Assembly: GCA_023621995.1 (NCBI GenBank)
Contig: JAMOAB010000060.1
Span: forward strand, 18,744 to 82,743
Origin: Bacillota bacterium
Lineage (GTDB): Bacteria > Bacillota > Clostridia > Caldicoprobacterales > Xylanivirgaceae
Reading direction: 5' to 3'
DNA: 64,000 nucleotides
Of this stretch, positions 27,576-38,315 are shown piece after piece. Position 1 is the stretch's first letter; every line of letters begins with the position of its first letter. A program made the position numbers and the translations under genes. The notes beneath the pieces are model-generated. The model ran no database searches and was not told the DNA's origin. It worked only from the letters and a program-made list of their open reading frames with translations.

Positions 27576-29813
27576 ATGAAAAAGCCAATTCTCCCCGTAT
27601 TTAAATTTTTTAAGAATAAAGTATTCCAAGGCGTGGTAATAGGTATAGCTACGTATATAATAATTTTAGGTATAATGCTCTTGGCCCTCTCACCTAAACA
27701 ATATGACTTAAATGTCGGTGATATAATAGAAGAGCCTATAAAGGCTCCTAGAGATGTTGAAGATAAGATGCTAACTGAGGAAAAACTAGAGCAGGCCAGA
27801 GCTAAAGTGCCTTCTGTATATAGGCTAGACGAGCAGATTACAGATGATGCATTGCAAGATACCTATAATATGTTCGATTCCATACAGATAATGAGATATA
27901 AGGCAGATCAACGATATAAAGCGGCCATAGCACAGACGCAAAGGCAGGGAGAGGCAGATACGGTTGACGAAAACAGTCGACTATCAAATGGTCAAGAAAC
28001 TCAACCTATAGAGGAAGAACAGGGGACAGGAGACCAGATAGTCGATGGTCAAGAGGCTGAATTGGATAAACTAGATATTCTAGATGATGTTTTTTTCAAC
28101 GAGCTTTCTGAGGGACTACCTATAAAGTTATCCAAAGAAGATATGATAGTATGTGTTATGGCAGAACATAGCGAACTTGAACTCCTGCAAGAGGAACTAA
28201 TAAATATTATAAAAAACATATTAGAGGCAGGTATAAAACAAGAGAATATCTATGAGGCACGGGGAAAATTAAGGGAAAGTGTTAGAAATCTTCCCATATC
28301 CAACGAACTTAAGATATTAGGAGGCAATATAGGTTCTCATGTTATAAAACCTAATATGTTGTATGACCACAAGGCGACAGAGGCAGAAAAGGATAAGGCT
28401 GCTGCTATGGCAGAGCGTGTAGTATATAAAAAAGGACAATATATTGTGCAGGCAGGTGAGCCTATTACTGAAAACCAATTAGAGATATTGAAGGAACTAG
28501 GCATTGTAAAAGATGACAGTGTAGATGTATCATTTACATTAGGTGTGGGAATTATAGTATTCATTGTGTTATTTATTACAGGACTATATTTTGCGTGCTT
28601 TGAAAAAGAAGTTGCAAAATCTCCTCTGTATCTCTTAATGATAAGTACAATAATGTGTTTAGTCTTAGTACTCTCTTATGCAACTTCTCTACTTAATATA
28701 TATATGATACCAGCGGCCATGGCAGGAATGCTGCTCAGTGTGCTAATAAAGCCAGAGCTGGCGGCTATTGTCAATATATCAGTTGCCGTTTTGATAAGCA
28801 TACTATTAGAAGGCAATTTAGGCATAGGCATAATGTCGCTGTGTGGGGGTATGATGGGTATATATATTGTTAACAGTCCCCAACAGCGAAATACCATTGT
28901 GCTGGCTGGCATAGGGGCAGGGTTTGTCAACTTTTTATCTATAATAGGTATGGACTTTATGGGTACAGGGACACTTAAGACTACGTTGCAACCTGCACTT
29001 TGGGGGTTTGGTGGCGGTATTTTATCGGGAATACTCACTGTAGGAACTTTACCTGTATGGGAGAATGTGTTTAAAATTATTACTCCCCTCAAACTGGTAG
29101 AGCTATCCAATCCAAACCAGCCTGTTTTAAAGCGACTACTTATGGAGGCACCAGGAACATATCATCATAGTGTCCTAGTTGCAAATCTTGCCGAAAGTGC
29201 TGCAGACAGTATAGGGGCAAACGATCTATTAGCACGGGTAGGGGCATATTATCATGACATAGGCAAGTTAAAAAGGCCATATTTTTTCAAAGAGAACCAG
29301 TTATCCAATGATAATCCCCATGATAAGCTCAATCCCAAGCTTAGTACCTATATAATAACTATGCATACGCAAGACGGCATAGATATTGCAAAGCAATATA
29401 AAGTTCCGGAAGCTATACATAGCTTTATATTGGAACACCATGGAACTACTCCTGTACTCTATTTTTATCATAATGCCAAGAAAAAGGATGAAACTGTTAA
29501 GTTAGAGGACTTTCGATATTCGGGTCCCAAACCTCAGACGGCAGAGGCGGCTATTGTAATGATGGCAGATACAGTAGAGGCAGCAGTCCGGTCTTTACCA
29601 GAACCTACTCCTGCCAAGATTGAGGAGCTCATACGTAAACTCATAAAGGAAAAGTTAGAAGATGGACAATTTGATGAGTGTCCCATAACACTGTCTGATT
29701 TAGATACCATAGCTAAGACATTCACATCGGTAGTGACAGGTATATTCCACGAGAGGATAGAATATCCAGATGTAGATTTAAAAGAGGAGAGAGAATTTAA
29801 AAATGTCAATTGA
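27576..29813 (+). CDS. pgpH: 7TM-HD cyclic-di-AMP phosphodiesterase PgpH
   Basis: About 745 residues. One N-terminal transmembrane helix (GVVIGIATYIIILGIMLLAL), an extracytoplasmic 7TMR-HD sensor region (about 40-300) with a low-complexity insert rich in Q/E/D, a block of seven transmembrane helices (about 310-490), then an HD domain with APGTYHHSVLVANLAE and GAYYHDIGKL (HD at about 559). Family members of this architecture hydrolyse c-di-AMP to pApA. AAGGAG fits ATG 27576; ATG 27570 is too close. It overlaps ybeY by 11 bases. Confidence 0.93.
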   Translation: MKKPILPVFKFFKNKVFQGVVIGIATYIIILGIMLLALSPKQYDLNVGDIIEEPIKAPRDVEDKMLTEEKLEQARAKVPSVYRLDEQITDDALQDTYNMFDSIQIMRYKADQRYKAAIAQTQRQGEADTVDENSRLSNGQETQPIEEEQGTGDQIVDGQEAELDKLDILDDVFFNELSEGLPIKLSKEDMIVCVMAEHSELELLQEELINIIKNILEAGIKQENIYEARGKLRESVRNLPISNELKILGGNIGSHVIKPNMLYDHKATEAEKDKAAAMAERVVYKKGQYIVQAGEPITENQLEILKELGIVKDDSVDVSFTLGVGIIVFIVLFITGLYFACFEKEVAKSPLYLLMISTIMCLVLVLSYATSLLNIYMIPAAMAGMLLSVLIKPELAAIVNISVAVLISILLEGNLGIGIMSLCGGMMGIYIVNSPQQRNTIVLAGIGAGFVNFLSIIGMDFMGTGTLKTTLQPALWGFGGGILSGILTVGTLPVWENVFKIITPLKLVELSNPNQPVLKRLLMEAPGTYHHSVLVANLAESAADSIGANDLLARVGAYYHDIGKLKRPYFFKENQLSNDNPHDKLNPKLSTYIITMHTQDGIDIAKQYKVPEAIHSFILEHHGTTPVLYFYHNAKKKDETVKLEDFRYSGPKPQTAEAAIVMMADTVEAAVRSLPEPTPAKIEELIRKLIKEKLEDGQFDECPITLSDLDTIAKTFTSVVTGIFHERIEYPDVDLKEEREFKNVN

Positions 29814-30303
29814 AATAATCGATGAGCAAGATGTAATTGTTGTAACGGATGAACTGCAGGATATAATAACAAACTGTATAGATGCAGTCCTTGCCTACTT
29901 AAATATAGATTTTCAATGTGAACTTGGTATAACATTGGTAGATAATCATACAATAAAGGCGTTAAATAGAAAATTTAGAGGAGTGGACACAGAGACGGAT
30001 GTATTGTCGTTTCCAATCTTAGACTTTAAAGGGAATTTAGACGATTTAACCTTGGAAGATATAGAGTATGACATGAATCCTGAGACAGGTTCTGTAATGC
30101 TAGGTGACATAGTTATATCTTTGGAACGGACTCAAGAACAGGCAAAGGAATATGGACATTCCTTTTACAGGGAATTAGGTTTTTTGACAGTCCATGGTAT
30201 GTTACATCTATTAGGATATGATCACCAAGATGATGCTGAAAGACAGGAGATGAGAAATATAGAAGAAGAAGTCCTTGAAAGTTTAGATTTGGTTAGACAT
30301 TAA
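29803..30303 (+). CDS. ybeY: Endoribonuclease YbeY (rRNA maturation factor)
   Basis: 166 residues with the zinc-binding motif HGMLHLLGYDH and the upstream RGVDTETDVLSFPI region typical of YbeY. It takes part in 16S rRNA 3'-end processing and ribosome quality control. Its start lies inside pgpH. In Bacillus dgkA and cdd come next; here era follows after a 66-base gap. Confidence 0.95.
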   Translation: MSIEIIDEQDVIVVTDELQDIITNCIDAVLAYLNIDFQCELGITLVDNHTIKALNRKFRGVDTETDVLSFPILDFKGNLDDLTLEDIEYDMNPETGSVMLGDIVISLERTQEQAKEYGHSFYRELGFLTVHGMLHLLGYDHQDDAERQEMRNIEEEVLESLDLVRH

Positions 30304-30369
30304 AAAAGAAGACAAAAAATGGCCATTTATGTATAATAGATGTATAATATAAAATAGAGAGGTAAAGAC

Positions 30370-31260
30370 ATGAAGGAACATAGGTCTGGATTTGTTGTAA
30401 TAGTAGGCAGATCAAACGTAGGTAAATCTACAATAATGAATACACTTATAGGGGAGAAGATTGCCATAGTATCGGACAAGCCCCAAACTACTCGTAATCG
30501 AATACAATGTGTGCTTACGAGGGATAGCTACCAGATAGTATTTGTTGACACTCCTGGAATTCATAGGCCTAAGAATAAACTAGGTAATTACATGGCAAAG
30601 ACTACAAGGAGTGCTTTTGAAGGCGTAGACGCCATTTTATTTGTAGTGGATGTTGCTGATGGAATAGGGGGTGGCGATAGATATATTGCTAAGTCCCTCA
30701 AAGCTGCTGATCTCCCAATTATAGTAGCATTAAATAAGATTGATGCTGCCGATCCTGCCCATGTAGAAGAAGGAGAAGAAGAATTTAAAAACCTAGGCAT
30801 AGCTAAGGAAATTATACCTATATCTGCCCTTAAGGGCGAAAACCTATCAAAACTTGAAATGGCTCTTGTAAATTGTATGCCATATGGTCCCCAATATTAC
30901 CCTCCTGATATGGTAACTGACCAACCTGAGCAGTTTATCATAGCTGAACTTATTAGGGAAAAGGCATTGGAATTTCTACATGAGGAAATACCGCATGGCA
31001 TTGGTGTTGAAATTACTGAAATGAACGAACGGGAAGATAGACCTTTAGTAGATATAAGGGCAACAATATATTGTGAAAAGAAATCACATAAGGGCATTAT
31101 TATTGGGAAACAAGGAAAAATGCTACAGAAAATAGGTAGTAAGGCAAGAAGAGATATAGAGAAACTTCTGGGAGTGCAGGTATATCTTGAGCTTTGGGTA
31201 AAGATAAAAGACGATTGGCGTAATAATATAGGTATGCTTAGGGAACTTGGCTACAATTAG
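30370..31260 (+). CDS. era: GTPase Era
   Basis: 296 residues: G1 GRSNVGKST, G2 region PQTTRNRI, G3 DTPGIHRPKN, G4 NKID, G5 SALKGEN, then a C-terminal KH domain with GIIIGKQGKMLQKIGSKAR. It binds the 3' end of 16S rRNA and helps 30S maturation, which fits its place next to ybeY. A TATAAT-rich stretch at about 30330-30350 may be a separate promoter. AGAGAGGTAAAGAC precedes the ATG. Confidence 0.96.
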   Translation: MKEHRSGFVVIVGRSNVGKSTIMNTLIGEKIAIVSDKPQTTRNRIQCVLTRDSYQIVFVDTPGIHRPKNKLGNYMAKTTRSAFEGVDAILFVVDVADGIGGGDRYIAKSLKAADLPIIVALNKIDAADPAHVEEGEEEFKNLGIAKEIIPISALKGENLSKLEMALVNCMPYGPQYYPPDMVTDQPEQFIIAELIREKALEFLHEEIPHGIGVEITEMNEREDRPLVDIRATIYCEKKSHKGIIIGKQGKMLQKIGSKARRDIEKLLGVQVYLELWVKIKDDWRNNIGMLRELGYN

Positions 31261-31343
31261 CAAAATTTTGTATCGAATAGACTCGAATTTTCTCGGGCAA
31301 TCTAGTATATGTAATAAAATAAAATGTTTGGGGAGGCAAATAT

Positions 31344-31496
31344 ATGGAAGAATTGATATGGCGTATATTTGAAAGCAGCGGACATATCGAAAGTTATCTT
31401 CTCTATAGATCACTTATAGATTGCCAGGGGGAAGAGGGTGAGGAGGTAAGCGATGAAGATAGTACCAACCCAGGGAATAGTCCTACGGTACTCTAA
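31344..31496 (+). CDS. YqzL-like small protein
   Basis: 50 residues read directly: MEELIWRIFESSGHIESYLL then YRSLIDCQGEEGEEVSDEDS and a short tail. The first 25 residues fit the YqzL pattern (short helix, WxxFExTGxIxxYLLY). It lies between era and recO, where yqzL-like genes occur in Firmicutes. GGGGAGG precedes the ATG by 7 bases. The 3' end overlaps recO by 44 bases in another frame, more than usual, so the tail may not be conserved. Function unknown. Confidence 0.75.
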   Translation: MEELIWRIFESSGHIESYLLYRSLIDCQGEEGEEVSDEDSTNPGNSPTVL

Positions 31497-32199
31497 CTTC
31501 AAAGAGGCAGATAGAATGCTTACTATCTTGACTCCCGACAGGGGTAAGATACAGGTACTTGCCAGAGGATGTAGGAGACAGAAGAGCAGATTTCTATCGG
31601 CAAGTGAGTTGTTTAGTTATTGTAAATATATGCTATTTGAATATAGGGATATATATATAATGACTGGTGCTGATATAAATGATGTGTTCTTTCATATTAG
31701 GGAAGATGTAGATAGGTTTGCATATGGTGCTTATATTTTGAAGTTAGCTGAAATATCTGCAAATCCTGAAGAGGGGAACGTTCCCCTCTTTTATCTGTTA
31801 TTATATTCAATTACTATGTTGTCGTATTCGGATATATTACCAGAAGATATATCCAATATATATCAGATCAAATTATCTGATATACTAGGATATAGACCTA
31901 GGCTAGATAGATGTGCCTACTGTGGAGAAGATGTATCAACGACTAACCGATTTAGTATATTATATGGCGGAGTGATCTGTGACCATTGTTATGAGAGGGA
32001 AAAAAATGGTTATAATATAAACATGGGCACACTTCAAACTATGAAGTATATACTGGATACTGATATAAATAGACTTAAAAATTTAAAATTTACCCCTCAG
32101 GTGAGGGAAGAACTTAGTTTTTTTATGGGACTTTATTTAGCTCAACGACTTGAGCAATATACAAAAGCCAAAGACTTTATTGACAGATTTAAAATATAA
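31453..32199 (+). CDS. recO: DNA repair protein RecO
   Basis: 248 residues. The N-terminal OB fold begins VPTQGIVLRYSNFKEADRMLTILTPDRGKIQVLARGCR, typical of RecO; a helical region and a C4 zinc motif (CAYCGE at about 155 and CDHC about 20 residues later) follow. It loads RecA on SSB-coated DNA together with RecR. GTGAGGAGGTAAGCG precedes the ATG. era-yqzL-recO is the conserved order. Confidence 0.94.
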   Translation: MKIVPTQGIVLRYSNFKEADRMLTILTPDRGKIQVLARGCRRQKSRFLSASELFSYCKYMLFEYRDIYIMTGADINDVFFHIREDVDRFAYGAYILKLAEISANPEEGNVPLFYLLLYSITMLSYSDILPEDISNIYQIKLSDILGYRPRLDRCAYCGEDVSTTNRFSILYGGVICDHCYEREKNGYNINMGTLQTMKYILDTDINRLKNLKFTPQVREELSFFMGLYLAQRLEQYTKAKDFIDRFKI

Positions 32200-32348
32200 A
32201 ACTACAAAAATCTAATAAAAATGTTGACCTATGGTTGAAAATTGTATAATATAGAGAAGGTATTGTTTTCTTGAAATGTGTAAGACAATGCTGTTTTACA
32301 GCTTATAACATAACTTACTAAATTTTACATAAATAGGAGGCGTGATGT

Positions 32349-34982
32349 ATGTCCAAGAAATATGTATATCTATTTAGCGAAAGTGATGCTACTATGCGCA
32401 ACTTACTTGGTGGTAAGGGTGCAAATTTAGGTGAGATGACAAAATTAGGTCTACCTGTTCCTCAAGGTTTCACAGTGACGACTGAAGCTTGTATTAAATA
32501 CTATGAAGATGGGGAAAAAATATCAGATGAGATACTGGAACAGATATACGAGGCCATGGAGAAGACTGAAACACTGGTAGGTAAGAAATTTGGAGATATT
32601 GATAATCCATTCTTAGTATCAGTACGTTCAGGTGCAAGAGTATCCATGCCAGGTATGATGGATACCATATTAAACTTAGGTTTAAATGACGATACTGTCA
32701 AGGGATTAGCAAAACTTACAGACAATGAAAGATTTGCATATGATAGTTACCGTCGTTTTATACAGATGTTTTCTGATGTAGTTATGGGAATTGAAAAGAG
32801 TAAGTTTGATGAGGTATTCGATGGGATAAAAGAGCGCGAGGGAGTAACTAACGATGCAGATTTATCTGCAGATGCCCTTAAAGAAGTTGTAGAAGGTTTT
32901 AAAGAAGTCTACAAAAAAGAGATGGGAGAGGATTTCCCTCAGGATCCAAAGACTCAGCTTATTGAGGCTGTTAAGGCTGTATTCAGCTCATGGAATAATC
33001 CAAGGGCTATTGTATATAGGAGGCTCAATGATATACCTGGTGATTGGGGTACAGCAGTAAACGTTCAAGCCATGGTATTTGGTAATATGGGTGATGATTC
33101 TGGTACAGGAGTTGCATTTACTAGGGATCCTGCTACTGGTGAAGATAGGCTCTATGGAGAGTATCTCATGAATGCCCAAGGGGAAGACGTTGTTGCAGGA
33201 ATCCGTACTCCTGAACCCATATCTAAGATGAAAGAAGTAAAACCTGAGATTTATAAGCAGTTTGTAGAGATAATGCAAAAGTTGGAAGACCACTATCGTG
33301 ATATGCAAGATGTGGAATTCACAATAGAGCGTGGCAAACTATACATGCTTCAGACAAGGAGCGGAAAGAGAACAGCAGCTGCAGCACTTAAGATAGCTGT
33401 GGATATGGTTAACGAAGGTAGAATAACAAAGGAAGAAGCACTACTTAGAGTAGATCCCAAACAGCTAGATACACTACTGCATCCCACATTTAACCCAGAT
33501 GCTTTAAAGGCTGCAGAACCTATTGCCAAGGGGCTACCTGCATCACCAGGTGCTGCTACTGGTCAGATATACTTTACTGCCAATGATGCAGTTGAGGCTA
33601 GCAAGAATGGTGAAAAGGTAATATTAGTAAGAGTAGAGACTTCCCCTGAAGATATAGAGGGTATGCATGTGGCTGAAGGTATATTAACCGGTCGTGGTGG
33701 TATGACCTCACATGCTGCTGTAGTTGCCCGTGGAATGGGTACATGCTGTGTTGCTGGATGTCATGATATTCAAATAAATGAGGCTGAAAAGTACTTTATT
33801 GCCGAAGGTAAAAAGTATAATGAAGGTGACTTCATTTCACTAGATGGTAGCACAGGATATGTATATGGTGAGTCTATAGAGACACAATTACCTTCTGTGA
33901 CAGGAGATTTTGCTACATTCATGGCATGGGCAGACGAGGTTAGAACCCTTAAAGTAAGGACAAATGCAGATACTCCCAAGGATGCAGCACAAGCTGTTGA
34001 ATTTGGTGCAGAGGGTATCGGACTTTGCAGAACAGAGCATATGTTCTTTGAAGAGGATAGAATACCTGCTATGCGTGAGATGATAGTCTCTCGCACAGAA
34101 GAGCAGAGAAGGAAGGCACTTGCAAAGCTTCTACCCATACAGAAAGCAGATTTTAAAGGCATATATGAGGCTATGGAAGGACGACCTGTTACAGTGAGGC
34201 TACTTGATCCTCCATTGCATGAGTTCTTGCCACATAATGATAAGGATATAGAAGCTCTTGCAAAACAGATGGATATGTCCTTTGACGAGCTAAAGGCAAT
34301 AGTAGATAGTTTACAGGAATTTAACCCAATGCTAGGTCACAGAGGATGCCGTCTAGCTGTTACCTATCCTGAAATAGCTGAGATGCAAACAAGAGCCATA
34401 ATTGAAGCGGCAATTGAGGTAAATGAAGAGAAGGGCTATAATCTAGTTCCTGAAATCATGGTACCATTGGTTGGAGAAGTAAAAGAGCTTAGATATGTAA
34501 AAGCTGCAATAGATAAGGCCGCAAAGGCTGTCATGGAGGAAAAGGGTGTTGAGATAGACTACTTAGTAGGTACTATGATAGAAGTACCAAGGGCAGCCCT
34601 TACTGCAGATGAAATAGCTAAAGAGGCAGAGTTCTTCTCATTTGGAACAAACGATATGACACAGATGACATTCGGTTTTTCAAGGGATGATGCGGCTAAG
34701 TTCCTCGATGATTACTATGATGAGGGAATATTTGAGTTTGATCCTTTTGCTAGGATAGATCAAGTAGGTGTAGGTAAGCTCATGGAGACAGCTGTTGAGC
34801 TAGGTACATCTGCAAGACCAGATATCCATCTTGGTATCTGTGGTGAACATGGCGGAGACCCAAGTTCTGTTGAATTCTGCCACAGAATAGGTCTTGACTA
34901 TGTATCTTGTTCACCATTCCGTGTGCCCATAGCAAGACTTGCTGCTGCACAGGCAAAGGTAAAAGAGAACTTAAATAAATAA
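32349..34982 (+). CDS. ppdK: Pyruvate, phosphate dikinase
   Basis: 877 residues. It interconverts pyruvate, ATP and Pi with PEP, AMP and PPi; in many anaerobes it serves PPi-linked glycolysis. The nucleotide-binding domain contains VSVRSGARVSMPGMMDTILN; the phosphohistidine is in GGMTSHAAVVARGMG at H455; the catalytic cysteine is in ICGEHGGDPSS at C831. Both numbers equal those of the well-studied Clostridium symbiosum enzyme. A -10-like TATAAT lies about 100 bases upstream. AGGAGGCGTGATGT precedes the ATG, and a terminator follows. In Bacillus the PpdK regulator yqfL sits nearby; none is visible here. Confidence 0.97.
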   Translation: MSKKYVYLFSESDATMRNLLGGKGANLGEMTKLGLPVPQGFTVTTEACIKYYEDGEKISDEILEQIYEAMEKTETLVGKKFGDIDNPFLVSVRSGARVSMPGMMDTILNLGLNDDTVKGLAKLTDNERFAYDSYRRFIQMFSDVVMGIEKSKFDEVFDGIKEREGVTNDADLSADALKEVVEGFKEVYKKEMGEDFPQDPKTQLIEAVKAVFSSWNNPRAIVYRRLNDIPGDWGTAVNVQAMVFGNMGDDSGTGVAFTRDPATGEDRLYGEYLMNAQGEDVVAGIRTPEPISKMKEVKPEIYKQFVEIMQKLEDHYRDMQDVEFTIERGKLYMLQTRSGKRTAAAALKIAVDMVNEGRITKEEALLRVDPKQLDTLLHPTFNPDALKAAEPIAKGLPASPGAATGQIYFTANDAVEASKNGEKVILVRVETSPEDIEGMHVAEGILTGRGGMTSHAAVVARGMGTCCVAGCHDIQINEAEKYFIAEGKKYNEGDFISLDGSTGYVYGESIETQLPSVTGDFATFMAWADEVRTLKVRTNADTPKDAAQAVEFGAEGIGLCRTEHMFFEEDRIPAMREMIVSRTEEQRRKALAKLLPIQKADFKGIYEAMEGRPVTVRLLDPPLHEFLPHNDKDIEALAKQMDMSFDELKAIVDSLQEFNPMLGHRGCRLAVTYPEIAEMQTRAIIEAAIEVNEEKGYNLVPEIMVPLVGEVKELRYVKAAIDKAAKAVMEEKGVEIDYLVGTMIEVPRAALTADEIAKEAEFFSFGTNDMTQMTFGFSRDDAAKFLDDYYDEGIFEFDPFARIDQVGVGKLMETAVELGTSARPDIHLGICGEHGGDPSSVEFCHRIGLDYVSCSPFRVPIARLAAAQAKVKENLNK

Positions 34983-34999
34983 CATTTATCATATAGGGG

Positions 35000-35034
35000 A
35001 AGCATAGGATAGAGTGAATATCCTATGCTTTTCT
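35000..35034 (+). terminator. Intrinsic terminator after ppdK
   Basis: AAGCATAGGATA and TATCCTATGCTT form a 12-bp perfect stem with a 7-base loop and TTTTC tail. Confidence 0.92.
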
Positions 35035-35208
35035 CTTTGTAAGATAAAATTTCAATCTAAATAAAGGAGGAAAAAAGCTGTTCTATGTTGTATATATACT
35101 ATAGATAGAGCTAATAATGAAGGAAAATAGGTTTAGATTTGATACATAAGTGTTATATATGATATACATAGGGCTACATAATCAGGACTATTATATCTAG
35201 GTGATGAT

Positions 35209-36204
35209 ATGATAAGAGAAGATATGGAACGTTTAGAAGAGAGAACTCTATCGGTCCGTGCCCAACTTAGTAATAACACTAGAGGAAGGATTTATCCGCA
35301 AGATAGATGTTCCATTCGAACTGAATATCAGCGAGATAGGGATAGGATAATACATTGTAAATCCTTTAGAAGGTTAAAACACAAGACACAGGTATTTATT
35401 GCACCTGAAGGCGATCACTATAGGACAAGGCTTACACATACTCTCGAAGTATCCCAAGTTGCAAGGACAATAGCCCGTGCTCTAAGACTAAATGAGGACT
35501 TGACAGAGGCAATAGCGCTAGGGCACGATCTTGGGCATACACCATTTGGCCATTCAGGAGAAAAAATATTAAATGCTATTAAGACAGACGGCTTTAAGCA
35601 TAATGAGCATAGTCTCCGTGTAGTAGATATATTAGAAGGTGAAGGTGGTTTAAATCTTACATGGGAAACAAGGGATGGTATATTGAATCACCCAAAGGAG
35701 AGTACACCATGCACACTTGAAGGACAAGTAGTAAACATAAGTGATAGAATAGCCTATATAAATCATGATATCGACGATGCCATTAGGGCAGGCATCATAG
35801 ACGCAACTGACCTACCTAAGGATTGTATAGATATATTAGGAGATACCCATGGAAGGCGTATCCACAATATGGTAGTAGATGTGGTGTCTAGTAGCACAGG
35901 TAAGGAATACATTCAGATGAGTAGAGAAGTTGAAGAGGCAACTGAAAAATTACGTTCATTTATGTTTGATAGAGTTTATATGAATGAAAAGTCTAAAAGG
36001 GAAGAAAAAAAGGCCATGCATATAATAGAACAGCTATTTAACTATTTTATAAGACATATTGACGAACTGCCTGATGAATATTTAAATTTCATAGAGAGCT
36101 ATGGTGTAGAACAGGTAGTATGTGACTATGTTGCAGGTATGACTGATAGGTATGCCATTAAATTATATGAGAGTATATTTGTCCCAGGTTTTCATATATT
36201 ATAG
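35209..36204 (+). CDS. dgt: dGTP triphosphohydrolase-like HD protein
   Basis: 331 residues. The HD metal motif is spread over [38 protein letters not shown] and [20 protein letters not shown], the dGTPase pattern. Such enzymes hydrolyse dNTPs to the deoxynucleoside and triphosphate. It sits just ahead of dnaG-rpoD, as in many clostridia, which suits control of dNTP supply, though that link is inference. ATG 35209 follows AGGTGATGAT. Confidence 0.92.
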   Translation: MIREDMERLEERTLSVRAQLSNNTRGRIYPQDRCSIRTEYQRDRDRIIHCKSFRRLKHKTQVFIAPEGDHYRTRLTHTLEVSQVARTIARALRLNEDLTEAIALGHDLGHTPFGHSGEKILNAIKTDGFKHNEHSLRVVDILEGEGGLNLTWETRDGILNHPKESTPCTLEGQVVNISDRIAYINHDIDDAIRAGIIDATDLPKDCIDILGDTHGRRIHNMVVDVVSSSTGKEYIQMSREVEEATEKLRSFMFDRVYMNEKSKREEKKAMHIIEQLFNYFIRHIDELPDEYLNFIESYGVEQVVCDYVAGMTDRYAIKLYESIFVPGFHIL

Positions 36205-36249
36205 AGTGATATAAGTAAAATTAATAAAAAAGAAGGAAAATAAGGGGTA

Positions 36250-36453
36250 TATGTCGAATAATATATAACTTGTACGCCATTTTATTATATATCTTATTCA
36301 AGTCCCGTATAAAAAATAGGAATCTATGGGATTGAGTAAATTTATCGATAACTCCAGGTGATTTATTTATAATATGGGTGTTAGTTATCTATTGAGATAA
36401 TTTGTTTTAAATAGCCAGTGCTAAAAAGAAGGAAGATTGAACAATTTGTCGAA
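36250..36453 (+). promoter_or_regulatory. Two Spo0A-box-like sites ahead of dnaG
   Basis: TTTGTCGAA at 36445-36453 matches the Spo0A box consensus (TTTGTCRAA) at all nine positions, 35 bases before dnaG; TATGTCGAA at 36250-36258 has one mismatch. Both are followed by similar A+T-rich sequence. The 283-base dgt-dnaG gap shows no other clear element. Chance matches are possible in A+T-rich DNA. Confidence 0.4.
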
Positions 36454-36487
36454 TAGTATATATTACGGGTAAAAGTCAGGTGAGTGT

Positions 36488-38311
36488 ATGGCTAGATTTC
36501 TTCCTGAAGATTTTATAGAAGAGGTTCGGATGCAAAACGATATTGTAGACGTCATATCCGAATACCTAGTACTAAAACCTAGTGGAAAGGGTTTTTTTGC
36601 CCTATGTCCTTTTCATAGCGAAAAGACTGCATCTTTCCATGTATATCCAGAAAAACAAATATATCATTGCTTTGGATGTGGTGTTGGAGGCAATGTTTTT
36701 TCATTTATAATGGCAATAGAAAATATTGGTTTTGTAGATGCAGTTAAGATGTTGGCAGAGCGAGTAGGTATGCACCTGCCTGAAACCTACGATTCTGACC
36801 AATATGAAGCGATAAAATCTCGTAATGAGGTCATATATGCAATTAATACCCAGGCAGCAAGGTATTACCATAATATGCTCATATCTAAGAAGGGAGAATG
36901 GGCCCTTAAATATCTCTTGGATAGAGGATTAGATATGCGAACTATAAGAATATTTGGCTTAGGGTTTGCACCAGATGGTTGGAATAATATAAGGGACTAT
37001 CTCCTTGAGAAGGGCTTTGAAGAGAAACTGCTCATAGAGTCTGGGATTATTGTAGCACGTAAGGGGAGCGTATACGATCGTTTTAGAAATCGTATCATGT
37101 TTCCCATAATAAATCAAAGTGGTTATGTAGTAGGGTTTGGCGGTAGGGTCATGGATGATAGCGTACCTAAATACTTAAATACGTCTGAAAGCCCTGTCTT
37201 CAATAAGAGTAATGTCTTATTTGGACTTAATCTTGCTAAAAAAGAGCGGCCCCTTACCCATATTATAATAGTAGAAGGATATATGGATGTCATTACTCTT
37301 TATAGATATGGCTATCATAATGCAGTAGCCTCATTGGGTACAGCTTTGACGCCGGAGCAGGCAGGCCTCATAAGAAGATATGCCGGAGAGGCAATTATAG
37401 CATATGACGGGGATACAGCTGGGCAACAGGCGGCCCTAAGAGCTATTGGCGTATTAACAAAGGCTGGTTGTGATGTGAAAGTTGCAAAATTTCCTAAGGG
37501 CTCAGATCCAGATGATATTCTAAGGGAATATGGTAAGAGTTATTTTGATAAACTACTTAAAGAGGCAGTATCGTCTATAGATTTCAAATTAGATATACTA
37601 CAGAGAGATTATGACCTCACTGATGAAGAGGAAAGGGTAAAGTATGCTATAGAGGCAGCTAGAATATTGTCTGAAGTGGAGAACATTCTAGAAAGGGATG
37701 TGCATATAAGGCGTTTAGAGGATATTACTGGCTTTAGGGCTGAACTTATATATAGACAGATAGATATAATAAAGTCTAAAAACAGGGATATAAGTGTAAA
37801 AAGGACTAATCTTGGCAATAATAGGCATACTAGTTTAAATATTAGCAATAAATCAAAATCCTCTCATATAATAGCTGAAAGAGGTCTTATAAACCTTATG
37901 GCACAGAATGAGAAAATAGCAAGAGAGGTAATGGAAAGATTAAAAGACTATAGCTTTCAACTGGATATACATCAAGAAATTGTCAGCATTATAGACAGAA
38001 TATTACAAGACAATAAAGAGTTGAATATAGCACAGGTATTTAACTATGTGCACGATGCTGAAAAAATTCAGCAAATGATAGAGATATTTAGCGTGCAAAA
38101 TGAGTATGATAATATGGGTAAGTATATAGATGATTGCATAAAAACTTTGAAAGAATATAAATTAAAAGAAGATTGGAAGAATATCCAAGCTAAGCTTGCT
38201 GATATGGAGAAGAGTACAACATACGATATAGAAGAACATCGACAGCTATTAGAAAAGGCCCAAGAACTGAATAGGCAAATTTTAGTCCTTGAAAGGGAAA
38301 GGAGGGAATAG
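36488..38311 (+). CDS. dnaG: DNA primase
   Basis: 607 residues. The N-terminal CHC2 zinc finger has C40, H43, C61 and C64 ([22 protein letters not shown]). The catalytic core has GFGGRVMDD and the TOPRIM motif [10 protein letters not shown], with [12 protein letters not shown] after it. The C-terminal helical part should contact the DnaB helicase. It is followed by rpoD 4 bases later, forming the classic macromolecular-synthesis pair. Confidence 0.96.
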   Translation: MARFLPEDFIEEVRMQNDIVDVISEYLVLKPSGKGFFALCPFHSEKTASFHVYPEKQIYHCFGCGVGGNVFSFIMAIENIGFVDAVKMLAERVGMHLPETYDSDQYEAIKSRNEVIYAINTQAARYYHNMLISKKGEWALKYLLDRGLDMRTIRIFGLGFAPDGWNNIRDYLLEKGFEEKLLIESGIIVARKGSVYDRFRNRIMFPIINQSGYVVGFGGRVMDDSVPKYLNTSESPVFNKSNVLFGLNLAKKERPLTHIIIVEGYMDVITLYRYGYHNAVASLGTALTPEQAGLIRRYAGEAIIAYDGDTAGQQAALRAIGVLTKAGCDVKVAKFPKGSDPDDILREYGKSYFDKLLKEAVSSIDFKLDILQRDYDLTDEEERVKYAIEAARILSEVENILERDVHIRRLEDITGFRAELIYRQIDIIKSKNRDISVKRTNLGNNRHTSLNISNKSKSSHIIAERGLINLMAQNEKIAREVMERLKDYSFQLDIHQEIVSIIDRILQDNKELNIAQVFNYVHDAEKIQQMIEIFSVQNEYDNMGKYIDDCIKTLKEYKLKEDWKNIQAKLADMEKSTTYDIEEHRQLLEKAQELNRQILVLERERRE

Positions 38312-38315
38312 CCCT

